Assembly (NCBI RefSeq): GCF_000374005.1
Contig: NZ_KB893157.1
Span: forward strand, 153-64,152
Length of the DNA stretch: 64,000 nucleotides
Source: Kiloniella laminariae DSM 19542
Lineage (GTDB): Bacteria; Pseudomonadota; Alphaproteobacteria; Kiloniellales; Kiloniellaceae
Direction: 5' to 3'
The notes beneath the pieces are model-generated. The model did no database searches, was not told the origin of the DNA, and saw only the letters and a list, made by a program, of their open reading frames with translations. Shown here in pieces: positions 1 to 8,691 of this stretch (position 1 is the first letter of the stretch; each line of letters begins with the position of its first letter). The translations under genes were made by a program, and so were the position numbers.

Positions 1-92
1 TGTTCACGGCAAAGCTCAGAAACCGGCGCACCACCTTCTGCCTGCTTTAAAATTGACATGATCTGGGCTTCGCTAAATCGTGAATTCTTCAT
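1..92 (-). CDS. IS3-family transposase OrfA, N-terminal fragment
   Basis: Partial gene cut by the window edge; the ATG is at 92-90 on the minus strand. The 30 visible residues begin MKNSRFSEAQIMSILKQAEG and continue to SELCRE. This is the standard start of the helix-turn-helix OrfA (HTH_Tnp_1) of IS3/IS407-type elements, which binds the element ends and is normally joined to the DDE-bearing OrfB by -1 frameshifting. OrfB would lie outside the window, so whether the element is active cannot be judged. The start is preceded by GGAG about eight bases upstream. Confidence 0.8.
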   Translation of the reverse strand, partial: MKNSRFSEAQIMSILKQAEGGAPVSELCRE

Positions 93-160
93 CTAAAATC
101 TCCTCAGGGATATTGCCGAGAAAATTCTACTTTTGAACACATCTATTGTTCGGGGGGATT
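1..160 (-). mobile_element. End of an IS3-family insertion sequence (runs off left edge)
   Basis: The terminal part of an IS3-like element reading leftward out of the window. It holds the first 30 codons of an OrfA-type transposase (1-92) and about 70 bases of untranslated end. The exact terminal inverted repeat cannot be fixed without the other end. The boundary is set at about 155-162, because IS630 transposase homology starts at 162. The element therefore appears to have inserted into, or recombined next to, an older IS630 copy. Confidence 0.65.
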
Positions 161-161
161 A

Positions 162-575
162 CCCCAGGATCACTGGAAAGCCATGACTTTCCTCGCGGCT
201 CTCAGACATGACGGCATTGAAGCCCTTTGTGTCTTTGATGGCTCGATTAACGCTGAATGTTTCACAGCACGGGTGAAGCAGATGCTCTGCCTTACTCTCA
301 AGCTGGGGGACATCGTAACCTCGGTTCACATAAAAACACCGCTGTACGTACGTGATGCTATCAGAACCAGAGGGGTAGGGTTCCTGTTCCTCCCCCCTTA
401 CATCCCGGATCTCAACCCTATCGAACAGACATTCTCCACAATCAAATACTGCATGCGAATGGCACAAGCCAGATCTGTAAACGCTGAGCGCAAAGCTCTT
501 GAGCAAATCACCAACACGATCGCTCCGTAGCAATGCTACAATTACTTCAGAAATGCAGGCTATGATTATTCTTAA
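162..575 (+). pseudogene. Degenerate IS630-family transposase, C-terminal half
   Basis: Read from 162, the frame gives HWK-MTFLAALR, then LPPYIPDLNPIEQ, the conserved C-terminal block of IS630 DDE transposases. The open part is 183-530. The catalytic block (family pattern MDNLGSHKG) is broken. NLGSHK is still encoded, but in another frame at about 317-334. This implies a loss of about 10 nt before it, including the codon for the catalytic Asp. A 4-nt tandem duplication (cgta cgta, 343-350 area) then restores frame. A TAG at 528-530 cuts off the last block, whose homology (YFRNAGYD) continues to TAA at 575. It is therefore inactive. The 5' half of the gene is missing at the IS3 junction. Confidence 0.85.
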
Positions 576-606
576 AATGGATACGATCTAAGAGGAAAAG
601 AAGACC

Positions 607-1344
607 CTACTTGCTGATACGCTTGCGAAGAGAGCGGGTAAGGCGTTCCAGAACAGATCGGTAATGCGCCTTTTTACGGAAATATTCCTGTTTATGCCGT
701 TGTGTCATTAAGGTCGGCTGAATGTTGTTTTTCCAGCATACGTAAGGCAAACACAGCTGATCCCGTTTGCTGTAGGTAAGCAGTTCCTGCCACCACTGTT
801 CATGGACATCCTGAACAGCAGGAAGGTTGTGGCGTCTGAGCAAGAAGTTATTCTCTATCAGTTGAGAAGGATCGGGTAATCCGCTTTCGGAATAGTGATT
901 GCGCTGTTTTTGAAAAACATCAGGATCATCCATTTTTAAGATAGAGCACTCTGTAAATTCATCGTAGACATTTCCCCTGAAAGGATGATATGCCGCCCCG
1001 AAATCGGGCCAGGATAGCGCATCAAGCAGGCCATCGGGATTTGCAATCAGTCGGGCGTTACCATCTATATAAACGGAATATTCATAATCAGGGAGAAAAC
1101 GATGGGGGAGAAGTTTCGGCATCCGAGAATATCTTGTGTTGTCCGTGCCAGGGTTGTCATAGATAATCTGCTTCCAGTTGGAGAGACCTGTTATGGATCG
1201 CCAGCTTTTTGATTTTCTATCCGTAAAGCAAACATAGTCCCACCCAGGGTAACGGGGTTGTTCCAGTATTTCATCATATCCTCCGACAATAGCTGTGTAG
1301 ATTACTTTCTTGATTGCCAAAGGTGACCTCCAGGATGTGAACAT
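607..1344 (-). CDS. DUF616 / TOD1-MUCI70-type glycosyltransferase-like protein
   Basis: 245 aa, probably a cytoplasmic or peripheral glycosyltransferase of the GT-A-like DUF616 family (PF04765). The N-terminal block VIYTAIVGGYDEI and the acidic YIDGNARL motif (about residues 93-100, a DxD-like site) are typical. So is the later stretch ENNFLLRRH. The donor and acceptor sugars cannot be read from the sequence. It is the last gene of the glycan island before the IS remnants, and is divergent from the asnB-type gene at 1461. It has a basic C-terminal tail (LRKRISK). No terminator hairpin is visible after it. Confidence 0.75.
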   Translation of the reverse strand: MFTSWRSPLAIKKVIYTAIVGGYDEILEQPRYPGWDYVCFTDRKSKSWRSITGLSNWKQIIYDNPGTDNTRYSRMPKLLPHRFLPDYEYSVYIDGNARLIANPDGLLDALSWPDFGAAYHPFRGNVYDEFTECSILKMDDPDVFQKQRNHYSESGLPDPSQLIENNFLLRRHNLPAVQDVHEQWWQELLTYSKRDQLCLPYVCWKNNIQPTLMTQRHKQEYFRKKAHYRSVLERLTRSLRKRISK

Positions 1345-1433
1345 AGAGAAGATGTAGTTGAATTAATGCCTTAGCCAGAGGGTACTGTTTAATCCGGTGC
1401 TGAACAAGTTGAGAATGTGCTTCGTGAATCAGG

Positions 1434-1442
1434 TGTTATAAT
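1434..1442 (+). promoter_or_regulatory. Extended -10 promoter for the 1461 asnB-type gene
   Basis: TGT followed by a perfect TATAAT (1437-1442) forms an extended -10 element. Transcription would begin near 1449, giving a leader of only about a dozen bases before ATG 1461. No convincing -35 at 17 bp is visible, which fits an extended -10 promoter. A TAGG at about 1448-1451 is the only ribosome-site candidate. Confidence 0.5.
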
Positions 1443-1460
1443 TACAATAGGTCGTAAAAT

Positions 1461-3395
1461 ATGTGCGGTTTTGTAGGTGTCGCTTATCTTGGGGGTTGCG
1501 AAAATAGGGAGAATTTTGCCCGACGTCTGAAACGCAGTGCCGAAATGATCCGCCACAGAGGGCCCGATGATTCACAGGAGTGGGTTTGCGAGGAAGGGAG
1601 AGCCGGCTTTGGTTTCCGTCGCTTATCCATCCGTGATCTCTCAACAGCTGGCCGTCAACCAATGACATCACATTGTGGCCGCTATGTCATCGTCTTTAAC
1701 GGTGAAATCTATAATCACGGCGAATTGCGGCGTGCGCTTGAGGGTGAAGGAACTATTGAATGGCGGGGACATTCGGACACAGAGACGCTGTTGATGGGCA
1801 TATCGCTCTGGGGGTTGAAGCAGGTTCTTGGTCTTGTCGACGGAATGTTTGCTATTGCGCTTTGGGATAAAAAGCTCAAGAAAATGAGCCTGGTGCGAGA
1901 CCGATTTGGTGAGAAGCCTCTATATTATGTTTATCAAAATCAAGTGCTGTCTTTTGCCTCAGAGATCAAAGCATTACCGGAACTCGGTGTTGCTCTGGGA
2001 GATATTGATCGCGAGGCGCTTATTTCCTATTTCAGGTTGCGGTATATTCCTGCCCCGAGATCAATCTACAGTAATACAAAGAAAGTTAGACCAGGGGAGA
2101 TATTAGAGCTAGCTGGTGATCTGCGCTCAGATATTTACTGGGATGGGTTTTTACAGGCAAAAGAATCTCATGGGGCTGATTATAAAGGCAGTAAAAATGA
2201 CGCCTTGGGTGAAATTGACCGGCTGCTTCATTCCCTTGTTGAGAAACGGCTGGCTTCAGACACACCGCTCGGAACATTTTTATCCGGAGGTATTGATTCG
2301 TCTTTGGTCACTGCCTTGGCACAGGCCCAAAAAAGTACTCCCATTGGTTCTTATACCATTCGCTTTGAAGATGAACGTTTTAACGAGGCGGATGAGGCCC
2401 AGGCGATTGCCAGGTATTTGGGGACGGACCACACAGAGATGACTGTCACCGAACGGGATGCTTTGAATCTGGTGGAGAAAGTACCCGAGGTTTATGACGA
2501 ACCTTTTGCTGACCCGTCTCAATTGCCAACAATGCTTCTTTGCCAGTTAGCCAAGAAGCATGTGACAGTTGCCCTTTCCGGGGATGGCGGGGATGAGCTG
2601 TTTGCAGGATATTCCCGGTATCTTAGAATTATAAAAAATTTTCAGGGCAAAGAAAGTGGTGCTGGAAGCCAAGGTCTCTCTAAAGCTTTGGCTGATTTGC
2701 CTTGGGGAGGGCTGGATCGTGCTCTTGGAACGTTTCGCAAACGTCCGAGCAGATACGGAGCCAAAATCCGCAAGGGGCTTATGAAGCATTCTGTGGGGTC
2801 GCTTGGTGAAATTACACAGCACCACACAGGGTTTTGGCGTGATGCTATTCCAATACAAGGCATTACTCACGCGGAAAATTGGGATTTTAAAAGAGCGTGG
2901 CCGCTTGATCCTATGCAAATGTCCGAGCTCGGCGACCTTAAATCTCTTATGGTGTCTGACAGCTTGGTTTACTTGCCGGATGATTTGATGGTGAAGGTGG
3001 ACCGAGCGAGTATGGCGGCTTCGTTAGAAGTGCGCACACCTTTTCTCAACCAGGATCTTGCCAGGCTCTGTTGGTCGCTTCCAGCCGAATGGCACGCCAA
3101 TCCGCAAGAGGGGTTAAAGTGTTTGTTACGTGATGTTTTATACAAGTACGTGCCACGCCATCTGGTTGATCGCCCGAAGAAGGGGTTTGACGTACCTTTG
3201 CGCGACTGGCTGAGACGTGACCTCAAGAAGTGGGGGGGCGCTCTTGTGCATTCTCCCTCAAGTGAAATGGAGGCTCTGCTGGATATGAAGGTGATCCAGA
3301 GGGCGTGGCGTGAACATCAAAAAGGGGCGAACAGGGAAGGGGATCTTTGGCCCGCTTTGATGCTGTTGTCCTGGTCTTCACATCATTATTCGTAA
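1461..3395 (+). CDS. asnB: AsnB-type glutamine-dependent amidotransferase (copy 1)
   Basis: 644 aa, full length for the class. After Met removal the N-terminal Cys (MCGFVGVAYL) is the glutaminase nucleophile of the Ntn domain (about residues 2-210). The synthetase domain carries the ATP-pyrophosphatase loop FLSGGIDSS (about residue 274) and SGDGGDELFAGYSR. The reaction is glutamine- and ATP-dependent transfer of ammonia to a carboxylate. The ordinary substrate is aspartate. In polysaccharide loci such proteins (for example WbpS of Pseudomonas O-antigen loci) amidate sugar uronic acids, which is the likelier role here. It stands alone on the plus strand between leftward genes, with its own promoter. 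Confidence 0.85.
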   Translation: MCGFVGVAYLGGCENRENFARRLKRSAEMIRHRGPDDSQEWVCEEGRAGFGFRRLSIRDLSTAGRQPMTSHCGRYVIVFNGEIYNHGELRRALEGEGTIEWRGHSDTETLLMGISLWGLKQVLGLVDGMFAIALWDKKLKKMSLVRDRFGEKPLYYVYQNQVLSFASEIKALPELGVALGDIDREALISYFRLRYIPAPRSIYSNTKKVRPGEILELAGDLRSDIYWDGFLQAKESHGADYKGSKNDALGEIDRLLHSLVEKRLASDTPLGTFLSGGIDSSLVTALAQAQKSTPIGSYTIRFEDERFNEADEAQAIARYLGTDHTEMTVTERDALNLVEKVPEVYDEPFADPSQLPTMLLCQLAKKHVTVALSGDGGDELFAGYSRYLRIIKNFQGKESGAGSQGLSKALADLPWGGLDRALGTFRKRPSRYGAKIRKGLMKHSVGSLGEITQHHTGFWRDAIPIQGITHAENWDFKRAWPLDPMQMSELGDLKSLMVSDSLVYLPDDLMVKVDRASMAASLEVRTPFLNQDLARLCWSLPAEWHANPQEGLKCLLRDVLYKYVPRHLVDRPKKGFDVPLRDWLRRDLKKWGGALVHSPSSEMEALLDMKVIQRAWREHQKGANREGDLWPALMLLSWSSHHYS

Positions 3396-3449
3396 AAAAA
3401 TAGTGCGCCAGTGGGGTGTTTTTAAAGAAGATAAAAGGAATGTCAGGAA

Positions 3450-4604
3450 TTATTTTCTGATCTGTTTTGGTTCGGAAAGCAGCTTTGTCAAAATCAGATG
3501 TGTTTTTTTGGCCAAGCTTTCCCATGAATACTGTTCTTCGGTTATCTGGCGACCATTATTTCCGTATTTTTCTCTTAATTTATCATCGCTATAGAGTTTA
3601 TTGACGGCGGTACAAATGGATTGCGGAGACATATCGTTTAAAACGAGCCCGCATTCATGGTCGATAACAACGTCGGCCTGCTCGGGCATTTGTGTTGTGA
3701 TAACTGGAACGCCGGCAGCCAGAGATTCAAATAATTTCAACGGGTATAAGCCGTATTGGCCTCTTCCTGATATATCCTGTGTCAGAACCAACGATAATTT
3801 TGAATTGGCAACAAAGTAAGGCATGTCCTGATAATTTAGGCGGCCTAAATAGTGGATATGAGCGTGATGCGAGGCCGCGGTTTCTACTTTGGTCCTCAAG
3901 GCGCCGTCGCCGGCCAGACGCAGATCAAGTTCTGCTGGCCAGCCTGGTGACGTGGCTGCATCAAGCAATTTATCCAGTCCTTGCCAGGGAGCGAAGGTGC
4001 CGTAAAAGGCAACATAGTCCTTAAGGGGAGATGCTCTGGTAGTATCTTTGCGGGGTGGAAGCTGTTTGATCGGCCTAAAAATAGAGGTGTTGGCACCATT
4101 TGTAACGACTTCAAACAGAGGCTTATTCCTGGACAGTCTCAACTTCTCTTCAGAGTATTTCCTCAGGCCTTCTGTCACAGAGATAACTACTGAGGCCATC
4201 TTTATCTGGCTCAGCATCAGTTTGTCGAAAAAGAATGCAAATTTCTTAACGGAAGGCCAGGCGATGTATAGATCGTCGAAGGGACCATTTACTTCCACAA
4301 CAGTAGGTGTTTTTCTCAACTTTCCGATTAAGGAAACGACAAATCCTGCAAAGTGCATTCTGGTGTAATAGATGTCTGCTTTGGGTGCAGACAAGGTTCT
4401 GAACCATAACGTTGCAAATGCGAAAAGCCGGGAGGCTGCGCCGGGTAAGCTTGTGCGACTGTAAGTCGGTGCGATGAGGTTGATGTTCCAGCCTTGTGCC
4501 TTTAACCCTTCGATTATTTCAATCACATGCGTGTAGGAAGCATGCCCCTGTCGCAGCGGTTCAAAAGATACATAGGTGAGGGAACAGGAATTTTTGTTAT
4601 TCAT
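3450..4604 (-). CDS. Glycosyltransferase family 4
   Basis: 384 aa with GT-B architecture. There is an N-terminal acceptor domain with LRQGHASYTHV, and a C-terminal nucleotide-sugar domain with VAFYGTFAPWQGLDKLL and the donor-binding stretch LKLFESLAAGVPVI, the usual GT4 E-x7-E region. It probably transfers one sugar in the glycan repeat at the cytoplasmic membrane face; specificity is not predictable. The start overlaps the end of the upstream asnB-type gene by 8 nt, so the two are co-translated. It ends close to the convergent end of the 1461 gene with no obvious terminator between. Confidence 0.85.
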   Translation of the reverse strand: MNNKNSCSLTYVSFEPLRQGHASYTHVIEIIEGLKAQGWNINLIAPTYSRTSLPGAASRLFAFATLWFRTLSAPKADIYYTRMHFAGFVVSLIGKLRKTPTVVEVNGPFDDLYIAWPSVKKFAFFFDKLMLSQIKMASVVISVTEGLRKYSEEKLRLSRNKPLFEVVTNGANTSIFRPIKQLPPRKDTTRASPLKDYVAFYGTFAPWQGLDKLLDAATSPGWPAELDLRLAGDGALRTKVETAASHHAHIHYLGRLNYQDMPYFVANSKLSLVLTQDISGRGQYGLYPLKLFESLAAGVPVITTQMPEQADVVIDHECGLVLNDMSPQSICTAVNKLYSDDKLREKYGNNGRQITEEQYSWESLAKKTHLILTKLLSEPKQIRK

Positions 4605-6549
4605 TAAAGTGAAGCCCGTTCATTTCAGCCCATTTGGCAAGATTAACCCAACGCCATATTGATCTGGGAAATTCTATATGTCCTTCTTCAAAAGATTGCC
4701 AACATTGTTTGACATCTTTCGTTTTGAAAAATGGAAGATCTTGAAAATAATCACTTTTTAGAGTCTGTCTTATCCAAGGAGTAATTTCACGAAACCAATC
4801 TGTTTCTGGGGTTTGGAAACCTATTTTATCTGTACGATCAAGTATTTCGTCTGGGACGAGAGAGCGCATTGCTGCACGAAATACGGCTTTATCTTGCCCA
4901 TTCTTGTCAATGAGATATTCATCCGGCAAAGAAGATACAAAGTCGACAATTGTAGGCGTTACAAAGGGTACCCTACTTTCCAAAGAATGAGCCATACTGT
5001 TTCGATCTTCGTAACGGAGGAGGCCTGGCAGATTGAAATAGGAAAGATCTCCTTCTAATGCCTGGTGGAGGCTCTTTGCAGTGCCTGGTAGATCGGTGTA
5101 TTCACCGATAACTCCGTTATCTTCGAACCATTTCCAGCTTATTGTTGAATTTATTCCAGTTTCGGCATAGATCCGGTGTATTTCTTTACTAATCACTGGT
5201 GGGCAAAGACGTGTAATAACACGAAATAAAAAATTTGAGAGGGATACCTTGCCCTGTTTAGAAAGTGAATGAGTTAAGTTAAGAGCTTTGACGATTTGGC
5301 CGGATTTAATTAGGCCCGCTACAGCTGCTGTATAATAGGATCTATAACCAGCAAGAATTTCATCAGCTCCTTGCCCACCTAGAATTACTTTTATCCCAGC
5401 GTTGTTCGCTTCCTCAAAAATCTTGTACTGTGCATAAATACTTGTACTACCAAATGGTTCATCTTGTGTGTGTAAAATTTTGTCTAAATCGGCGAGTAAG
5501 TTTTGCGGCTTTAATGTGATTTTGTGAGAGGTTGTTTTCGCACGTTGTATCATAATGTCAGCATAAGATTCTTCATCAAATGTCGTATTTTTCGTGCTGT
5601 AGGTAAACGTTTGTAAGTTCGCTTTACTTCCACCTATTATCCTCATAGCTGCAGTAATGGCACTTGAATCAACTCCGCCTGATAAAGCAGCTCCGTAAGG
5701 AACATCGCTACGCATATGAAGCTGTACACTTTCTAAGAACAACTTTCTCAAGTGTTGAGCGGCGTCCTGAAAAGAAATTTCTTTTGTTGTGAGTTTGGCT
5801 GTTTGCCTGTTGTAATATTTATAAATCTGAACGTTCTGAGGAGTATTTAGATTTATTTTTAAGTAATGTCCCGGATTGATGGATTTAATTGAAGCATAAA
5901 AGCTATCTTGATTATGATTTACCAAGCCAAGGGAGAGATAGTCTCTAACAGAAGAAAGGTTTGGTTTATTGCGAACACCTGGGAATTTTAATAATGATTT
6001 TATCTCTGATCCAAAAAAGAAATTGTTATTCGTTTGAGTATAGAAGAGTGGTTTAATTCCAAAAAAATCTCGTGCGAGTATGACTTCGTTACTTTCAGTG
6101 TCGAGAATCGCTACGGCAAACATACCTATAAAGCGTTCAAATGCATTACAATTCCATTGTATATAGCTTTTTAAGAGAACTTCTGTATCTGATTCTGTAT
6201 GAAAAACATGCCCAAGTTTTTTGAGTTCTTCTCTTAGCTCAATATAATTATAAATTTCTCCGTTTTGGATCAGTAGATATCTGTTGTCTTGACTCTTGAT
6301 CGGCTGGTCACCATTCGTGGAGGTATCAATAATAGCCAAACGCTTATGAATAAATGCTACATCAGGAGATTTTGTGGCGAAATCGGCAGAGGTATGATTG
6401 TTAATTTCTATTCCCTGCCCCTTAGCCCAGATACCAAAACCTGTAGCATCAGGGCCTCGATGCTGAATGCTTTTGGATGCATCGTTAAGAACTTTTACAG
6501 TATCCAGTTCTGCTGAAGATATCTTTATATAGCCTGCAATACCGCACAT
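4597..6549 (-). CDS. asnB: AsnB-type glutamine-dependent amidotransferase (copy 2)
   Basis: 650 aa. It has the Cys2 glutaminase start (MCGIAGYIKI), Ntn domain to about residue 215, and synthetase P-loop ALSGGVDSSA near residue 287, followed by GGQGADEILAGYRSYY. The ordinary product is asparagine. Its position between two GT4 genes in one leftward operon (6587 upstream with a 37-nt gap, 3450 downstream with an 8-nt overlap) argues for amidation of a uronic or ulosonic acid in the glycan. It is much richer in A+T than the copies at 1461 and 43046 and quite diverged from both, so it was probably acquired separately and is not a local duplicate. Confidence 0.85.
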   Translation of the reverse strand: MCGIAGYIKISSAELDTVKVLNDASKSIQHRGPDATGFGIWAKGQGIEINNHTSADFATKSPDVAFIHKRLAIIDTSTNGDQPIKSQDNRYLLIQNGEIYNYIELREELKKLGHVFHTESDTEVLLKSYIQWNCNAFERFIGMFAVAILDTESNEVILARDFFGIKPLFYTQTNNNFFFGSEIKSLLKFPGVRNKPNLSSVRDYLSLGLVNHNQDSFYASIKSINPGHYLKINLNTPQNVQIYKYYNRQTAKLTTKEISFQDAAQHLRKLFLESVQLHMRSDVPYGAALSGGVDSSAITAAMRIIGGSKANLQTFTYSTKNTTFDEESYADIMIQRAKTTSHKITLKPQNLLADLDKILHTQDEPFGSTSIYAQYKIFEEANNAGIKVILGGQGADEILAGYRSYYTAAVAGLIKSGQIVKALNLTHSLSKQGKVSLSNFLFRVITRLCPPVISKEIHRIYAETGINSTISWKWFEDNGVIGEYTDLPGTAKSLHQALEGDLSYFNLPGLLRYEDRNSMAHSLESRVPFVTPTIVDFVSSLPDEYLIDKNGQDKAVFRAAMRSLVPDEILDRTDKIGFQTPETDWFREITPWIRQTLKSDYFQDLPFFKTKDVKQCWQSFEEGHIEFPRSIWRWVNLAKWAEMNGLHFNE

Positions 6550-6586
6550 ATTAACGTGTTCCTATATATTTGTTTTGCTGAATTGA

Positions 6587-7771
6587 TTAATTTTTTGCGG
6601 TTAAATGTATATATAGTTTTTCTAGGTATTTGGCACAGTGGTGTGCATCATGGTTTTTAATTATGTAAGAAGCTAAGTTATTTGCGATTTTTCTTGCGTA
6701 TTGAGGTGTTCCTTTTAAGAGTTCTAATGCTTGAGTTATTTCTACCGTGTTTCCAGGGGTGACTAATATACCGCGCTCGTCTTTTAACAAACCAGCCAAA
6801 CCTCCAACATTGCCACCGATTACCGGAAGATTCACGGCCCCTGCTTCAACAGCAGCTTGTCCCAATCCTTCGTGGTAGGAAGGCAATAAAAAATAATCAG
6901 CAGCTTTTAGCCATACGGGGATGTTCAGGCGAGGAATAGCTCCGAGACAAACGTTTCTTGGATCTGATTGTAGATTACTTAGTTCTGGCCCATCTCCAAT
7001 AAATATAGAGACCCGCTTATCCCATTTCAGAGACATTAATGATTGTTTTAAATCCAAAATTCCTTTTTCTTCAGTTAAATTTCCTACATAAATAGTTATA
7101 TCGGCATCGAGAGATAAGCCTAATGAGTTTCTTGCTTCTTCTTTTGTTTTTTTTGTAAAAAATTTCGTCGTGTCTATTCCATTTGGGAGCACGTCGATAT
7201 CTACACTAACTAATGATTTAGCTTCTTCTGCCAAGGCATGGCTAACGGCAAGTACTTTTGAAGCGCCAAGTACTGTCTTTTTAAATAATTTATATGCTCG
7301 TTTATTTCTATATGGATAAACAGTTACGTCATCTCCATGAAGCGTAAGTACATAAGGTATTCCCCTTTTTTTCTTGATCCATAAGGCAGTTGCTCCACTT
7401 GAATAAGCAAAATGAGCATGTATCAGGCTAGGAGATACTTTATTTATTATTTTTGATAAGCTGTAGTGTTGGAACAAATGCGCTAGGAAAAGATGATTTT
7501 CCTTTGGAGTGGTCAAATACCTGGGGCGATAAATTTCAGTATTTCCGTCTTTTTGATATTTTGGTATGGCACTTAAGTTTTTCCAATGTGTAGAGAATTT
7601 TTCTAAAGGGTAAGGTACCCATGGGATAGGATTTGCAATTGTTAATGAAGTGAATTCTTGCTTTAAAATTGATACTGTTTCACAATGAAAAGCTCCGGCG
7701 GAAGGAGCAACATCAGAAGGCCAACCCTGTGTTATCCAAAGAATATTCGGAACGGTATTTACTCTTTCCAT
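6587..7771 (-). CDS. Glycosyltransferase family 4
   Basis: 394 aa with a GT-B fold. Visible blocks are HAHFAYSSGATALWI and LTLHGDDVTVYPY in the N-terminal half, VLPNGIDTTKF at the domain linker, TIYVGNLTEEKGILDL, and LLPSYHEGLGQAAVEAGA, the GT4 E-x7-E donor site. It transfers a sugar with retention of configuration, probably during lipid-linked repeat assembly. The start overlaps the GT2 gene at 7759 by 13 nt, so translation is coupled. The gene is A+T rich like its neighbours from 4.6 to 9.6 kb. Confidence 0.87.
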   Translation of the reverse strand: MERVNTVPNILWITQGWPSDVAPSAGAFHCETVSILKQEFTSLTIANPIPWVPYPLEKFSTHWKNLSAIPKYQKDGNTEIYRPRYLTTPKENHLFLAHLFQHYSLSKIINKVSPSLIHAHFAYSSGATALWIKKKRGIPYVLTLHGDDVTVYPYRNKRAYKLFKKTVLGASKVLAVSHALAEEAKSLVSVDIDVLPNGIDTTKFFTKKTKEEARNSLGLSLDADITIYVGNLTEEKGILDLKQSLMSLKWDKRVSIFIGDGPELSNLQSDPRNVCLGAIPRLNIPVWLKAADYFLLPSYHEGLGQAAVEAGAVNLPVIGGNVGGLAGLLKDERGILVTPGNTVEITQALELLKGTPQYARKIANNLASYIIKNHDAHHCAKYLEKLYIHLTAKN

Positions 7772-8691
7772 GAGCCCTCGAACCCTTCCTGACGCTTTCT
7801 AAATACAGATAGCAAGCCTGAAAGCATCCCAAACAGATGATTTTTCCTTGGAGCGTCCATATGTCGGAGAAAACCCAAAAAGGCGATTAAAAAAAGGCCA
7901 AAAATTGCCCAAGCAATTGCTGGTTTTGAAAAGGTTGCCATTTTTCTTGTGAAATAGAGGCGGTTGAAAATTTGCTGCCGACCAAATACAAAACGTTTGC
8001 TATCAGGAATCTCGCTGGGGTAGTGCCAACATTTACTATCTGCTACAACATAAAGTCGATGTGATCTGGAAACGCGGTAGCTATAATCGAGATCTTCCAA
8101 ATAACCGTGTCCTATATACCACTCATCATATTGTATTTTTTCAAATATCTCCCTTTTCCATAGAGTAGCACCGCCATAAAGCCATTGTGTTTCAATTGTT
8201 TGAGCAGGGTATGGAATCGATGTGGCGAAGCCAGAGGTTAGTACTTTTCCTGGGTCAGAGCCGTCGATGCCGAAAAAACTATACAATTTTTTTCTGACAG
8301 GTATCGGTTGATTGACCACCCCTAGAGATGCGCCACCAGTATCCTTAGACGTGGTCTGCCAGAAGGAGAGCATTCTTTCATTAGCATCTGGTGCTAACTC
8401 AATGTCATCATCCAGATAGCCAGCAATAGTAATATTTGGTTTGACCGCGGCCATTCCAGCATTACGCTGTTTGGATAATGAAGGAGGGAAACAGCGAACA
8501 TATGTGATTGGGAGCTTAGGGTGCTTCTTGCAAAGGCCCTCTATTGAGGGTGATGATCCGTCACATATAACAATTTGCTCTGGCGGGACACTCTGTTTTT
8601 CAAAGCTATTGAGTAATACTTGTAGATCATCAGGACGGTCTTTTGTCGGAATGACGTAAGCGATTTTAAGAGAATTTTCAGCGCTACTCAT
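7759..8691 (-). CDS. Glycosyltransferase family 2 with C-terminal membrane segment
   Basis: 310 aa with an inverting GT-A fold. The start AYVIPTKDRPDDLQVLLNSF is classic GT2. The metal-binding acidic cluster is in AGYLDDDIELAPDA (about residues 90-103), and a late EDLDYSYR block supplies the catalytic base region. A hydrophobic stretch near residues 258-275 (AWAIFGLFLIAFLGF) should anchor it in the inner membrane. The start overlaps the dehydrogenase gene at 8688 by 4 nt (ATGA type). The sugar transferred is unknown. Confidence 0.85.
   Translation of the reverse strand: MSSAENSLKIAYVIPTKDRPDDLQVLLNSFEKQSVPPEQIVICDGSSPSIEGLCKKHPKLPITYVRCFPPSLSKQRNAGMAAVKPNITIAGYLDDDIELAPDANERMLSFWQTTSKDTGGASLGVVNQPIPVRKKLYSFFGIDGSDPGKVLTSGFATSIPYPAQTIETQWLYGGATLWKREIFEKIQYDEWYIGHGYLEDLDYSYRVSRSHRLYVVADSKCWHYPSEIPDSKRFVFGRQQIFNRLYFTRKMATFSKPAIAWAIFGLFLIAFLGFLRHMDAPRKNHLFGMLSGLLSVFRKRQEGFEGSWKE

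Noticed and set aside
183-530. Intact small transposase gene
   Set aside because: The catalytic block is out of frame and the last block lies beyond a TAG, so it is a pseudogene despite being open.
159-533. 124-codon minus-strand frame over the transposase relic
   Set aside because: Antisense shadow of the IS630 relic; no protein family features.
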